Assembly: GCF_020782235.1 (NCBI RefSeq)
Contig: NZ_JAJGNO010000004.1
Span: forward strand, 186,001 to 250,000
From: Sphingobium naphthae
Lineage (GTDB): Bacteria; Pseudomonadota; Alphaproteobacteria; Sphingomonadales; Sphingomonadaceae
DNA length: 64,000 nucleotides
Reading direction: 5' to 3'
Part shown: piece after piece, positions 33,296 through 41,363 of the stretch
Layout of the letters: the number at the start of each line of letters is the position of its first letter
How positions within the stretch are numbered: the stretch's first letter is position 1
Program-made: the position numbers and the translations under genes
Notes under the pieces: generated by a model
The model's database searches: none
What the model was told of the DNA's origin: nothing
What the model saw: the letters and a program-made list of their open reading frames with translations, nothing else

Positions 33296-34591
33296 TCAAG
33301 GAACAGAAGCCGTTACCTCTTCGATCAGCTCGGTCACTATGTCGAAATAGTCACGCCATGTCGGCGCCCGCCATTGGCCGATGCGCGCCAGCTGCGCCGC
33401 GCGCTCGGGCGACTGCGCCTGCGCATAGGCACAGATCGCCCGCATCCACCCCAGCCCGTCGAGCGGATCGAGATAGTCGGGCGCGTCGCCGCCCACTTCG
33501 CGATGCGCGATGATGTCGCTGCAGATCACCGGCACGCCCGCGGCCAGCGCCTCGACCACCGGCATGCCGAACCCTTCGGCGAAGGACGGCATCAGCATCG
33601 CGCGCGCATTGGCGACCAGCGCCTGCATGCGATTGTCGGACACTTCGCCCGCCTCGATCACATGGCCGCGCAGAATGTCCGCGCGCTCCAATATGTCGAT
33701 GACATTCTCATTTTCCCAGCCGCGCCGCCCGACCAGCACCAGCACCGGCGCAGCGTCGCCCATCTGTTCCACCAGCCGCCGCCAGATGGTGAGCAGCAGC
33801 AGATGGTTCTTCCGCGGCTCGATGGTCGAAATATAGACGAAATAGGGCCGCTTGGGCAGCATGTCGTCGCGCGCGCCGAAAATGTCGGGCGCGTCCGCCC
33901 CGAAATGCGCGACCCGCACCACCCGCCCGTCCAGGCCCTGGCGCATGTGCGGCGCCAGCGCGTCGATCGTCGCCTGGCTGTTGCCGATGATGCCGGTGGC
34001 GTAGCGGTCGATCGTCCGAACGCGCCGGCGATGCTCCTCCGCGCCCTGCGGCCGGGCATATTCGGGATGGCTCAGCGGAATGACATCATGCACCAGCGTC
34101 ACCAGCTTGGCGCCTTCGGCCCGCAGGATCGCGCCGACCTGCGGCGCGTCGTCCAGATGATGCGGCGACACCTGCAGGTAGATGCGCGGCCCCCGGGCGC
34201 GCGGCACCGGGCGCGGGCGCGTCGCGAACATGTGGCGGATCACGGACGCCTTGCCCTCGGCCGCGTCGTCGCTGCGCGCATTGCGCCATTTGGCTGCGGT
34301 GAAGGCCAGGAACTGGCGCACCGCCGCGCTGCTCAACCGGCCATAATAGCCGCCCGCCGGATGCACCGCCGCAAAGGACAGGCGATCGGGCATCCGATCC
34401 AGCAATTCGCGGGCATAGACATATTCGACCCGGTCGATCCCGGTCGGCGCGGGGTGGAAGGCGCGCGACAGCAGCCGCGACACGTCCAGCACCACCTCGC
34501 TCTCGCCGCGCGCGCCGTCGAAGCGCTGGCTGGCGCGCTTGGTGCGCAGCGCCAGCCGCGCGCCCGGGGCGTTGAAGGGACGCAGCGCCAT
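33296..34591 (-). CDS. glycosyltransferase family 4
   Basis: This 431-residue GT-B enzyme contains FVYISTIEPRKNHLLLLTIW and the donor-site motif PSFAEGFGMPVVEALAAGVP, typical of GT4 mannosyl- or rhamnosyl-type transferases. The N-terminus has VVLDVSRLLSRAFHPAPTGID, common in the WbaZ/WbpY-like group. It precedes kpsC in the same direction and probably extends the capsule or exopolysaccharide chain. Confidence 0.87.
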   Translation of the reverse strand: MALRPFNAPGARLALRTKRASQRFDGARGESEVVLDVSRLLSRAFHPAPTGIDRVEYVYARELLDRMPDRLSFAAVHPAGGYYGRLSSAAVRQFLAFTAAKWRNARSDDAAEGKASVIRHMFATRPRPVPRARGPRIYLQVSPHHLDDAPQVGAILRAEGAKLVTLVHDVIPLSHPEYARPQGAEEHRRRVRTIDRYATGIIGNSQATIDALAPHMRQGLDGRVVRVAHFGADAPDIFGARDDMLPKRPYFVYISTIEPRKNHLLLLTIWRRLVEQMGDAAPVLVLVGRRGWENENVIDILERADILRGHVIEAGEVSDNRMQALVANARAMLMPSFAEGFGMPVVEALAAGVPVICSDIIAHREVGGDAPDYLDPLDGLGWMRAICAYAQAQSPERAAQLARIGQWRAPTWRDYFDIVTELIEEVTASVP

Positions 34592-34636
34592 CGGCTCAGC
34601 GCCCGCCGCTCAGGTCTGTCATGCAGGCGCCGGGCA

Positions 34637-35077
34637 TCAGAGCTGCGCGCGAATCTCTTGCGCCAGCGCGGCCAGCGCCTCGGGATCGGCCTTCGCGCCC
34701 GCGCCATGGGCGGCGAAGCCCTTGGGGTCGCCTTCCCAGCGCGGCAGGATATGGACATGCAGGTGGAAAATGGTCTGCCCGGCCGGCGCGCCGTTGAACT
34801 GCGCGATCTGGATGCCGTCGGGGTCCAGCGCCTTGCGGATGGCGGTGGCGACCTTCTTCGTCGTCGCCATCACTTGGCCCAGCGCCTCCTCCTCGATCTC
34901 CAGCAGGTTGCGCGCCTTCGACCATTTGGAAATCACCAGCGCATGGCCCCGCGTCTGCGGCATGATGTCGAGGAAGGCCAGCGTGTTCTCATCCTCATAC
35001 AGGCTCGTCGACGGGATTTTGCCCTGCAGGATCAGGGCGAAGATGTTCGCGTCGTCATAGGTGCCGTCGAGGCTCAT
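34637..35077 (-). CDS. HIT family nucleotide-binding protein
   Basis: The 146-residue protein has the HIT motif HLHVHILP (His-x-His-x-His) and the N-terminal DANIFALILQGKIPS typical of Hint/YcfF-like proteins. These hydrolyse AMP-linked substrates such as AMP-lysine. It starts ten bases after the CoA-transferase B stop and is probably on the same transcript. Confidence 0.9.
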   Translation of the reverse strand: MSLDGTYDDANIFALILQGKIPSTSLYEDENTLAFLDIMPQTRGHALVISKWSKARNLLEIEEEALGQVMATTKKVATAIRKALDPDGIQIAQFNGAPAGQTIFHLHVHILPRWEGDPKGFAAHGAGAKADPEALAALAQEIRAQL

Positions 35078-35086
35078 GGATTGCCC

Positions 35087-35725
35087 TTAGCTGATATAAT
35101 GGGCGCTCGTCTTAGCAGCGACTTCCTCCGCCGTCACGCCCGGCGCCAGTTCGATCAGCTTGAACGGGCTGTCATGGTCGGGGCGCTGGAACACCGCCAG
35201 GTCGGTGACGATCATGTCGACGACATTGGTGCCGGTCAGCGGCAGGGTGCAGGCCGGGATGAACTTGGGATCGCCATTCTTGGACACATGCTCCATCACG
35301 ACGATGATCTTCTTGACGCCCGCGACCAGGTCCATCGCGCCGCCCATGCCCTTGATCATCTTGCCCGGAATCATCCAGTTGGCGATGTCGCCATTTTCCG
35401 CGACTTCCATCGCGCCCAGCACGGTCAGGTCGATATGCCCGCCCCGGATCATCGCGAAGCTGTCGGAACTGGAGAAATAGACCGACTGCGGCAGTTCGCT
35501 GATCGTCTGCTTGCCCGCATTGATCAGGTCGGCATCCTCCTCGCCCTCATAGGGGAAGGGCCCGATGCCGAGCATCCCGTTTTCCGACTGGAGCGTCACT
35601 TCCACGCCCGCAGGGATATGGTTCGCCACCAGCGTCGGAATGCCGATGCCTAGGTTCACGTAGAAACCGTCCTTCAGTTCCTTCGCCGCCCGCGCGGCCA
35701 TCTCGTCACGAGTCCAGGGCATCAT
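35087..35725 (-). CDS. 3-oxoacid CoA-transferase subunit B
   Basis: The 212-residue protein contains [17 protein letters not shown] and the catalytic [11 protein letters not shown], whose Glu forms the thioester intermediate. [20 protein letters not shown] follows. It pairs with subunit A (36675) to move CoA between succinyl-CoA and acetoacetate or related acids. An unrelated phosphatase gene lies between the two subunits. The start overlaps the phosphatase stop. Confidence 0.92.
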   Translation of the reverse strand: MMPWTRDEMAARAAKELKDGFYVNLGIGIPTLVANHIPAGVEVTLQSENGMLGIGPFPYEGEEDADLINAGKQTISELPQSVYFSSSDSFAMIRGGHIDLTVLGAMEVAENGDIANWMIPGKMIKGMGGAMDLVAGVKKIIVVMEHVSKNGDPKFIPACTLPLTGTNVVDMIVTDLAVFQRPDHDSPFKLIELAPGVTAEEVAAKTSAHYIS

Positions 35726-36675
35726 TGCTCTCCCTTGGCGGGCGGCGCCCACCTCTTGTCCATCGGAAAAATCTCGTCGAACCCGCCCTTGAGGCCGCTG
35801 CCATAGACGGGATTGGGCATGACGAACCAGCCATTGCCCCACATGCCGGCGATCGGCAGGGTCATCGTCGCGGCGCGACGCGCGGGCACGGCTTGCCCCG
35901 CATTGAACAGGTCGGAAAAGTCGCCCAGCTGGTCGCCGGCCATCGCGATCACGCAATATTTGGCGGCGATCGTCACGCGACGGCCATCCTTGCGCGACCC
36001 CATGGCGTCGTCGCCGCTCAGATACAGCGTGCGCCCATGCACCGCCTCCCCCAGCCCCGCCGCCCGGATCGCCCGCGCGGTCGCATCGGCATTGGCGGCC
36101 GAGCGGTTGGTGTTGAAGATCACGGTCACGCCCATCTTGCGCAGCGCGGCCAGCACATGGTCCGCGCCCGGCACCGGCGCGACCGCGCCCTCCCCGGTCT
36201 TTTCCCACGCGTCCCAGTCGGCGGCGCTATAGCCCTTTCCAGTGGTCGCATCATGATATTCGTAGCCGATGTTGAGCAGCACCGTTTCGTCGACGTCGAA
36301 CACGGCCGCCAGCGGCTTGTCGCCGCAGGGCACGAATGTCGGCGCGTCCAGGCTCGCCCCCTGCGCCAGCACCACGCTGTCGGCCGGCCGCGCCTTCATC
36401 TTCCCCGCGACATAGCCGAGCAGCCCATGCCAGGCCTGCACCGAAAGCGCCGCGCCCTCGCCCGACCCGTAGAGATATTGCATCCCGGCGGGCGGACTGG
36501 CGGGCACAGCGCCCGTCACGGCCGGAGGCGTTGTCGTCGCGCAAGCCGCCAAGGGCGCCAGCAGCAATGCCGTGCTCCTGCGAAAGCAGGAGCCCAGGAC
36601 GCTAGGGCGCGTCGTTCGACCCTGGGCTCCTGCCGTCGCAGGAGCACTGACAGCAGCCGTCTCGCGAACCGGCAT
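35722..36675 (-). CDS. class B-like acid phosphatase lipoprotein (e(P4) / HAD family)
   Basis: The ATG at 36675 overlaps the subunit-A stop (TGATG) and gives 317 residues. HAD motif I is [13 protein letters not shown]. Later motifs are [11 protein letters not shown] and a lysine in [19 protein letters not shown], matching the e(P4) acid phosphatase family. A lipobox (LAPLAAC) implies an outer-membrane lipoprotein. The first roughly 35 residues are unusual because the DNA there is a REP doublet (36572-36647), so the signal region has been remodelled. Confidence 0.82.
   Translation of the reverse strand: MPVRETAAVSAPATAGAQGRTTRPSVLGSCFRRSTALLLAPLAACATTTPPAVTGAVPASPPAGMQYLYGSGEGAALSVQAWHGLLGYVAGKMKARPADSVVLAQGASLDAPTFVPCGDKPLAAVFDVDETVLLNIGYEYHDATTGKGYSAADWDAWEKTGEGAVAPVPGADHVLAALRKMGVTVIFNTNRSAANADATARAIRAAGLGEAVHGRTLYLSGDDAMGSRKDGRRVTIAAKYCVIAMAGDQLGDFSDLFNAGQAVPARRAATMTLPIAGMWGNGWFVMPNPVYGSGLKGGFDEIFPMDKRWAPPAKGEQ
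36572..36647. repeat. REP-like doublet inside the phosphatase signal region
   Basis: Two 27-base arms (36572-36598 and 36621-36647) are inverted copies with two mismatches, flanking 22 bases. Each arm itself folds as CTCCTGC-loop-GCAGGAG, with loop GAAA in one and CGTC in the other. This is the structure of a BIME-type REP pair. It lies inside a coding sequence in frame. Confidence 0.75.
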
Positions 36676-37385
36676 CACGCCGCCTCCCGCTGCCTCACGG
36701 TGCGGAACTCGATCTTCTTGTCATAGGGCGCGCCCACGATCATGCGCTTGACGTAGATGCCGGGCAGGTGGATCGCGTCCGGGTCCAGGCTGCCGGTCGG
36801 CACCACTTCCTCGACTTCCGCGATGCAGATCTTGGCCGCCGTCGCCATGGGCTGGTTGAAATTGCGGGCAGTCTTGCGAAAGACCAGGTTGCCGCTCTCG
36901 TCGGCCTTCCACCCCTTGATGATCGCGATGTCGGCGAAGATGCCGCGCTCCAGGATATAATCCTGCCCGTCGAAGCTCTTCACTTCCTTGCCCTCGGCCA
37001 CCTGGGTGCCGACGCCGGTCTTGGTGTAGAAGCCCGGGATGCCCGCCCCGCCCGCGCGGCAGCGCTCGGCCAGCGTCCCCTGGGGGCAGAATTCCACCTC
37101 CAGCTCGCCGGCCAGAAACTGCCGCTCGAACTCCTTGTTTTCCCCGACATAGGAGGAGATCATCTTCTTCACCTGCCGCGTGCGCAGCAGCTTGCCCAGC
37201 CCCTCGCCGTCGATCCCGGCATTGTTGCTGGCGATGGTCAGGTCCTTGACGCCCGCATCGCGGATCGCGTCGATCAGCCGCTCGGGAATGCCGCACAGGC
37301 CAAAGCCGCCGGCGCAGATATGCATGCCGTCGAAGAGAAGTCCGTCCAGCGCAGCCGCAGCATCGGGGTAGAGCTTGTTCACCAT
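36675..37385 (-). CDS. 3-oxoacid CoA-transferase subunit A
   Basis: The 236-residue protein carries ICAGGFGLCGIPERLIDAI near the N-terminus. NNAGIDGEGLGKLLRTRQV and GGAGIPGFYTKTGVGT follow, all typical of subunit A. It works with subunit B (35087) in ketone-body or 3-oxoacid metabolism. In most bacteria the two genes are adjacent; here a phosphatase gene intervenes, translationally coupled to both. Confidence 0.93.
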   Translation of the reverse strand: MVNKLYPDAAAALDGLLFDGMHICAGGFGLCGIPERLIDAIRDAGVKDLTIASNNAGIDGEGLGKLLRTRQVKKMISSYVGENKEFERQFLAGELEVEFCPQGTLAERCRAGGAGIPGFYTKTGVGTQVAEGKEVKSFDGQDYILERGIFADIAIIKGWKADESGNLVFRKTARNFNQPMATAAKICIAEVEEVVPTGSLDPDAIHLPGIYVKRMIVGAPYDKKIEFRTVRQREAA

Positions 37386-37473
37386 CGCCTGTCTCCTCGT
37401 CCGTCTTTGCGACAGCCATAGGCAGTGACGCGGAGTCGGTCAATTTGCTGCGGGGGCGAAAGCGTCCCCTGGA

Positions 37474-38502
37474 TCAGATCAGGCCGGCCAGCGGGCTCGA
37501 CGGGTCGGCATACATGCGCTTGCCCATGCGCCCGGCGCGATAGGCCATGCGGCCGGCCTCGACCCCGGCCTTCATCGCCGCGGCCATCAGCACCGGGTCC
37601 TTCGCTTCAGCGATGGCGGTGTTCATCAGCACGCCGGTGCAGCCCAGCTCCATCGCCTGCGCCGCTTCCGACGCGGTGCCCACGCCCGCATCGACCAGCA
37701 CGGGCAGCTTGGTGCCCTCCACGATCAGGCGGATCGTCACGCGATTCTGGATGCCCAGCCCCGATCCGATCGGCGCGCCCAGCGGCATGATCGCCACCGC
37801 GCCCGCATCCTCCAGCCGCTTGGCCGCGATCGGATCGTCGACGCAATAGACCATCGGCTTGAAGCCTTCTTTGGCCAGTATCTCGGTCGCGCGCAGCGTT
37901 TCGACCATGTCGGGATAGAGGGTGCGCGCCTCGCCCAGCACCTCCAGCTTGACCAGATCCCATCCGCCCGCCTCGCGCGCCAGGCGCAGCGTGCGGATCG
38001 CCTCCTCGCCGGTGAAGCAGCCCGCAGTGTTGGGCAGGTAGGTGATCTTCTTCGGGTCGATATGGTCGGTCAGCATCGGCGCCTTGGGGTCCGACACATT
38101 GACGCGCCGCACCGCCACCGTGACGATCTCCGCCCCCGAAGCGGCGAGCGCCGCCGCATTCTGCTCGAAACTCTTATATTTGCCGGTGCCCACGATCAGG
38201 CGCGAACGAAAGCGCCTGCCCGCCACGGTCCAGCTGTCGTCGGCCATGGCGGCGACGTCGCCGCCGCTACCCGCGGCCGGATGGTCGCCGCCGCCCACGA
38301 AGTGGACGATTTCCAGCTCGTCGCCATCCTCGACGCAGACGTCGGCCAGGGTCGAGCGCGGCACCACTTCCAGATTGCGCTCCACCGCCACCTTTTCCGG
38401 CACGAAGCCCAATTCGCTCGCCAATTCGGCCAGGGTCAGCCCCTGGCGGACGCGGCGATGCTCGCCATTGATGCGGATGGAAATGGTGCCGTCTATGCTC
38501 AC
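37474..38502 (-). CDS. thiSG: fused sulfur carrier ThiS and thiazole synthase ThiG
   Basis: Residues 1-72 are ThiS-like ([20 protein letters not shown], ending IVHFVGGG). A linker leads to ThiG from about residue 91 ([15 protein letters not shown], imine-forming Lys185 in [29 protein letters not shown]). ThiG condenses deoxyxylulose phosphate and dehydroglycine with sulfur from ThiS thiocarboxylate. ThiS normally needs a free C-terminal Gly-Gly; here the glycines are internal, so cleavage or a different sulfur route must be used. Confidence 0.9.
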   Translation of the reverse strand: MSIDGTISIRINGEHRRVRQGLTLAELASELGFVPEKVAVERNLEVVPRSTLADVCVEDGDELEIVHFVGGGDHPAAGSGGDVAAMADDSWTVAGRRFRSRLIVGTGKYKSFEQNAAALAASGAEIVTVAVRRVNVSDPKAPMLTDHIDPKKITYLPNTAGCFTGEEAIRTLRLAREAGGWDLVKLEVLGEARTLYPDMVETLRATEILAKEGFKPMVYCVDDPIAAKRLEDAGAVAIMPLGAPIGSGLGIQNRVTIRLIVEGTKLPVLVDAGVGTASEAAQAMELGCTGVLMNTAIAEAKDPVLMAAAMKAGVEAGRMAYRAGRMGKRMYADPSSPLAGLI

Positions 38503-38616
38503 TATGCTGTCCCGATTGGCAAAGTGTCTCGACGCGGCGAGACAGGAAAGGCTAAGGATCGACCCGCATATAGGGGCGGCCCTGCCCCCGCCGCAACATC
38601 AGAAAGGGGACTGGCC

Positions 38617-39057
38617 TTGGCCGACGCGCGCAAAATCTATGTGCTGAACGGACCCAATCTCAACATGCTCGGCACGCGCGAGCCGGACATTTACGGCTAT
38701 GACACGTTGGACGACATTGCCGGGCGGATGGAGGATGCGGCCAATCGCGCCCATGTGGAGATCGATTTCCGCCAGTCCAACCATGAAGGCCATCTGGTCG
38801 ACTGGCTGCAGGAAGCCCATGCCGAGGGCGCGCATGCGGTCATCCTCAACCCCGGCGCCTATACCCACACGTCGATCGCCCTGCACGACGCGATCAAGGG
38901 CATCACGGTGCCGGTGATCGAGGTGCATCTGTCGAACCCGCACGCGCGCGAGCCTTTCCGCCACAAGAGCTTCGTGGGCATGGCGGCCAGGGGGACGATC
39001 GCGGGCTTTGGCCCGTTGTCCTACATGCTCGCGCTGGAAGCCGCGCTCGAACTGTGA
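38617..39057 (+). CDS. aroQ: 3-dehydroquinate dehydratase, type II
   Basis: A TTG start follows GGGGA and gives 146 residues, the standard length. Motifs IYVLNGPNLNMLGTREPDIYG (N-terminal), ILNPGAYTHTSIALHDA and IEVHLSNPHAREPFRHKS are those of the dodecameric type II enzyme, which dehydrates 3-dehydroquinate in the shikimate pathway. It precedes accB by 91 bases, an arrangement common in proteobacteria. Confidence 0.95.
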   Translation: MADARKIYVLNGPNLNMLGTREPDIYGYDTLDDIAGRMEDAANRAHVEIDFRQSNHEGHLVDWLQEAHAEGAHAVILNPGAYTHTSIALHDAIKGITVPVIEVHLSNPHAREPFRHKSFVGMAARGTIAGFGPLSYMLALEAALEL

Positions 39058-39148
39058 CGCGCCCTGTTGGGCGCACGAAAGTTGCGCTTTGCCGTAAATG
39101 CGCATAGGCGCAGGGCCAGAAACGACATTCACCGTCCAGGGACATGAC

Positions 39149-39628
39149 ATGAACGACAAGCAGGAAAAGGGCGCAATGCAGGTGGACGTGCAGCTGGTGC
39201 GGGATCTCGCCGCCCTTCTGGATGACACCAACCTGACGGAAATCGAGGTGGAGGACGGCGATCGCAAGATCCGCGTCGCGCGCAAGGCCGCCAGCGCCGC
39301 GCCCGCGCCCGTCTATGCGCCCGCGCCTGCCGCAGCGCCCGCGGCGCCGGCCGCCGCGCCCGCCGCCGCCAGCGCCGAACCGGCGCTGCCTTCGGGCACC
39401 GTGGTCAAATCGCCGATCGTGGGCACCGCCTATCTCGCCGCCGAACCGGGCGCCGCCCCCTTCGCGCGCGTCGGAACGCAGGTCGCCGCCGGCGAAACCA
39501 TCCTCATCGTCGAAGCGATGAAGGTCATGAACGCCATTCCCGCGCCCTCCGCCGGCACGGTCAAGGCGATCCTGGTCGATAACGGCCAGCCGGTCGAATA
39601 TGACCAGCCGCTGATCGTGATCGAATAA
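39149..39628 (+). CDS. accB: biotin carboxyl carrier protein of acetyl-CoA carboxylase
   Basis: The ATG at 39149 gives 159 residues. An N-terminal helical part ([20 protein letters not shown]) is followed by a long Ala/Pro hinge (about 47-80) and the biotinyl domain with Lys125 in EAMKVMN. It carries biotin between AccC and the carboxyltransferase in fatty acid synthesis. accC follows after 14 bases. Confidence 0.94.
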   Translation: MNDKQEKGAMQVDVQLVRDLAALLDDTNLTEIEVEDGDRKIRVARKAASAAPAPVYAPAPAAAPAAPAAAPAAASAEPALPSGTVVKSPIVGTAYLAAEPGAAPFARVGTQVAAGETILIVEAMKVMNAIPAPSAGTVKAILVDNGQPVEYDQPLIVIE

Positions 39629-39642
39629 GGCGACGCGCGCTC

Positions 39643-40995
39643 ATGGGCATTGAAAAGCTGCTGATCGCCAATCGCGGCGAGATCGCGCTCCGTATCCACC
39701 GCGCCTGCCATGAAATGGGCATCAAGACGGTCGCGGTCCATTCGACCGCCGACGCCGACGCCATGCATGTGCGCCTGGCCGACGAAGCCATCTGCATCGG
39801 CCCGCCGGCCGCCAAGGACAGCTATCTGAACGTCGCGGCGATTATCTCGGCGGCGGAAATCTCGGGCGCGGACGCGATCCACCCGGGCTATGGCTTCCTG
39901 TCGGAAAACGCCAAGTTCGCCGAAATCGTCGAAGCGCACGGCCTCGCCTTCGTCGGCCCCAAGCCCGAACATATCCGCACCATGGGCGACAAGATCGAGG
40001 CGAAGCGCACCGCTGGCGCGCTCGGCCTGCCACTCGTGCCGGGCTCGGACGGGGCGGTCAGCGATGTCGAGGAGGCGCGCGCCATCGCCGAAGCGGCCGG
40101 CTATCCCGTCATCATCAAGGCGGCGTCGGGCGGCGGCGGTCGCGGCATGAAGGTGTGCACCTCGCCGGACCAGCTCGAAACGCTGATGCAGCAGGCGGGT
40201 TCGGAAGCGAAGGCCGCCTTCGGTGACGCCACCGTCTATATCGAGAAATATCTCGGCAATCCGCGCCACATCGAAATCCAGGTGTTCGGCGACGGCAAGG
40301 GCAATGCCATCCATCTGGGGGAACGCGACTGCTCGCTCCAGCGCCGCCACCAGAAGGTGCTGGAGGAAGCCCCCTCGCCCGTCCTCAGCCAGGCCGAGCG
40401 CGAGCGCATCGGCGGCGTCTGCGCCAGGGCGATGGCCGATATGGGCTATCGCGGCGCGGGCACGATCGAGTTCCTCTGGGAAAATGGCGAATTCTACTTC
40501 ATCGAGATGAACACCCGCCTTCAGGTGGAGCATCCGGTGACGGAGATGATCACCGGCCTCGACCTGGTGCGCGAACAGATCCGCGTCGCCGAAGGCAAGC
40601 CGCTGTCGGTGCAGCAGGACGATGTGCGCTTTACCGGCCATGCGATCGAATGCCGCATCAATGCCGAGGATCCCCGCACCTTCGCGCCCTCGCCGGGCAC
40701 CGTCACCAGCTATCATGTGCCGGGCGGCATGCATGTCCGCGTGGATAGCGGCCTCTATCAGGGCTATAAGGTGCCGCCTTATTACGATTCCATGATCGGC
40801 AAGCTGATCGTCTATGGCCGCACTCGCGAAGGCGCGATCATGCGCCTCAAGCGCGCGCTGCAGGAATATGTGATCGAAGGGATGAAGACCACCATCCCGC
40901 TGCACCAGGCGCTGCTGAACGATCCCGACTTCCTCAACGGCGACTATACGATCAAGTGGCTGGAGGATTGGCTGGCGCGGCAGGACCAGGCATGA
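39643..40995 (+). CDS. accC: biotin carboxylase subunit of acetyl-CoA carboxylase
   Basis: The 450-residue enzyme matches the usual length. It shows [16 protein letters not shown] at the N-terminus, the ATP-grasp glycine loop [12 protein letters not shown], the catalytic region [20 protein letters not shown] and [13 protein letters not shown]. It carboxylates the biotin on AccB using ATP and bicarbonate. Its stop overlaps the next start (ATGA). Confidence 0.96.
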   Translation: MGIEKLLIANRGEIALRIHRACHEMGIKTVAVHSTADADAMHVRLADEAICIGPPAAKDSYLNVAAIISAAEISGADAIHPGYGFLSENAKFAEIVEAHGLAFVGPKPEHIRTMGDKIEAKRTAGALGLPLVPGSDGAVSDVEEARAIAEAAGYPVIIKAASGGGGRGMKVCTSPDQLETLMQQAGSEAKAAFGDATVYIEKYLGNPRHIEIQVFGDGKGNAIHLGERDCSLQRRHQKVLEEAPSPVLSQAERERIGGVCARAMADMGYRGAGTIEFLWENGEFYFIEMNTRLQVEHPVTEMITGLDLVREQIRVAEGKPLSVQQDDVRFTGHAIECRINAEDPRTFAPSPGTVTSYHVPGGMHVRVDSGLYQGYKVPPYYDSMIGKLIVYGRTREGAIMRLKRALQEYVIEGMKTTIPLHQALLNDPDFLNGDYTIKWLEDWLARQDQA

Positions 40996-41336
40996 AGGCC
41001 ACCATCTGGCATAATCCCAAATGCGGCACGTCGCGCAAGACGCTTGCCATCCTGGAGGAAACGCCGGGCGTCGAGGTCGAGGTGATCGAATATCTCAAGA
41101 CGCCCTATAGCCGCGCCAAGCTCGCCCAGCTGATCGCCGACGCCGGGATGACCCCGGCTGACGCGATCCGCACGATGGGCACCGATGCGGAGGAACGGGG
41201 CCTGGCGGACATGGACGCCAACGCGATCCTGGACGCCATGGCCGCCAACCCCGCCTATGTGAACCGCCCCTTCGTCGAATCCGAAAAAGGCGTGCGTTTC
41301 TGCCGGCCGCAGGACAAGGTGCGCGACATCCTCTGA
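40992..41336 (+). CDS. ArsC-family arsenate reductase-like protein
   Basis: The 114-residue thioredoxin-fold protein has the catalytic segment [13 protein letters not shown] and the later [16 protein letters not shown], matching the ArsC/Spx superfamily. In glutaredoxin-linked ArsC this Cys reduces arsenate. No ars operon is nearby and it follows accC directly, so a housekeeping or YffB-like role is also possible. Confidence 0.8.
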   Translation: MKATIWHNPKCGTSRKTLAILEETPGVEVEVIEYLKTPYSRAKLAQLIADAGMTPADAIRTMGTDAEERGLADMDANAILDAMAANPAYVNRPFVESEKGVRFCRPQDKVRDIL

Positions 41337-41363
41337 CAGACTCGCGACGAAAGGCACGGCATC

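Noticed and set aside
33035..35653. An 872-codon open frame on the plus strand
   Set aside because: It runs antisense through KpsC, GT4, HIT and CoA-transferase B, all well supported. The translation is His/Arg/Gln-rich with no domain, as expected for a shadow frame in GC-rich DNA.
38503..38616. TPP riboswitch ahead of thiSG
   Set aside because: I looked for CTGAGA and the conserved ACCTGATC-type core on the minus strand and found neither.
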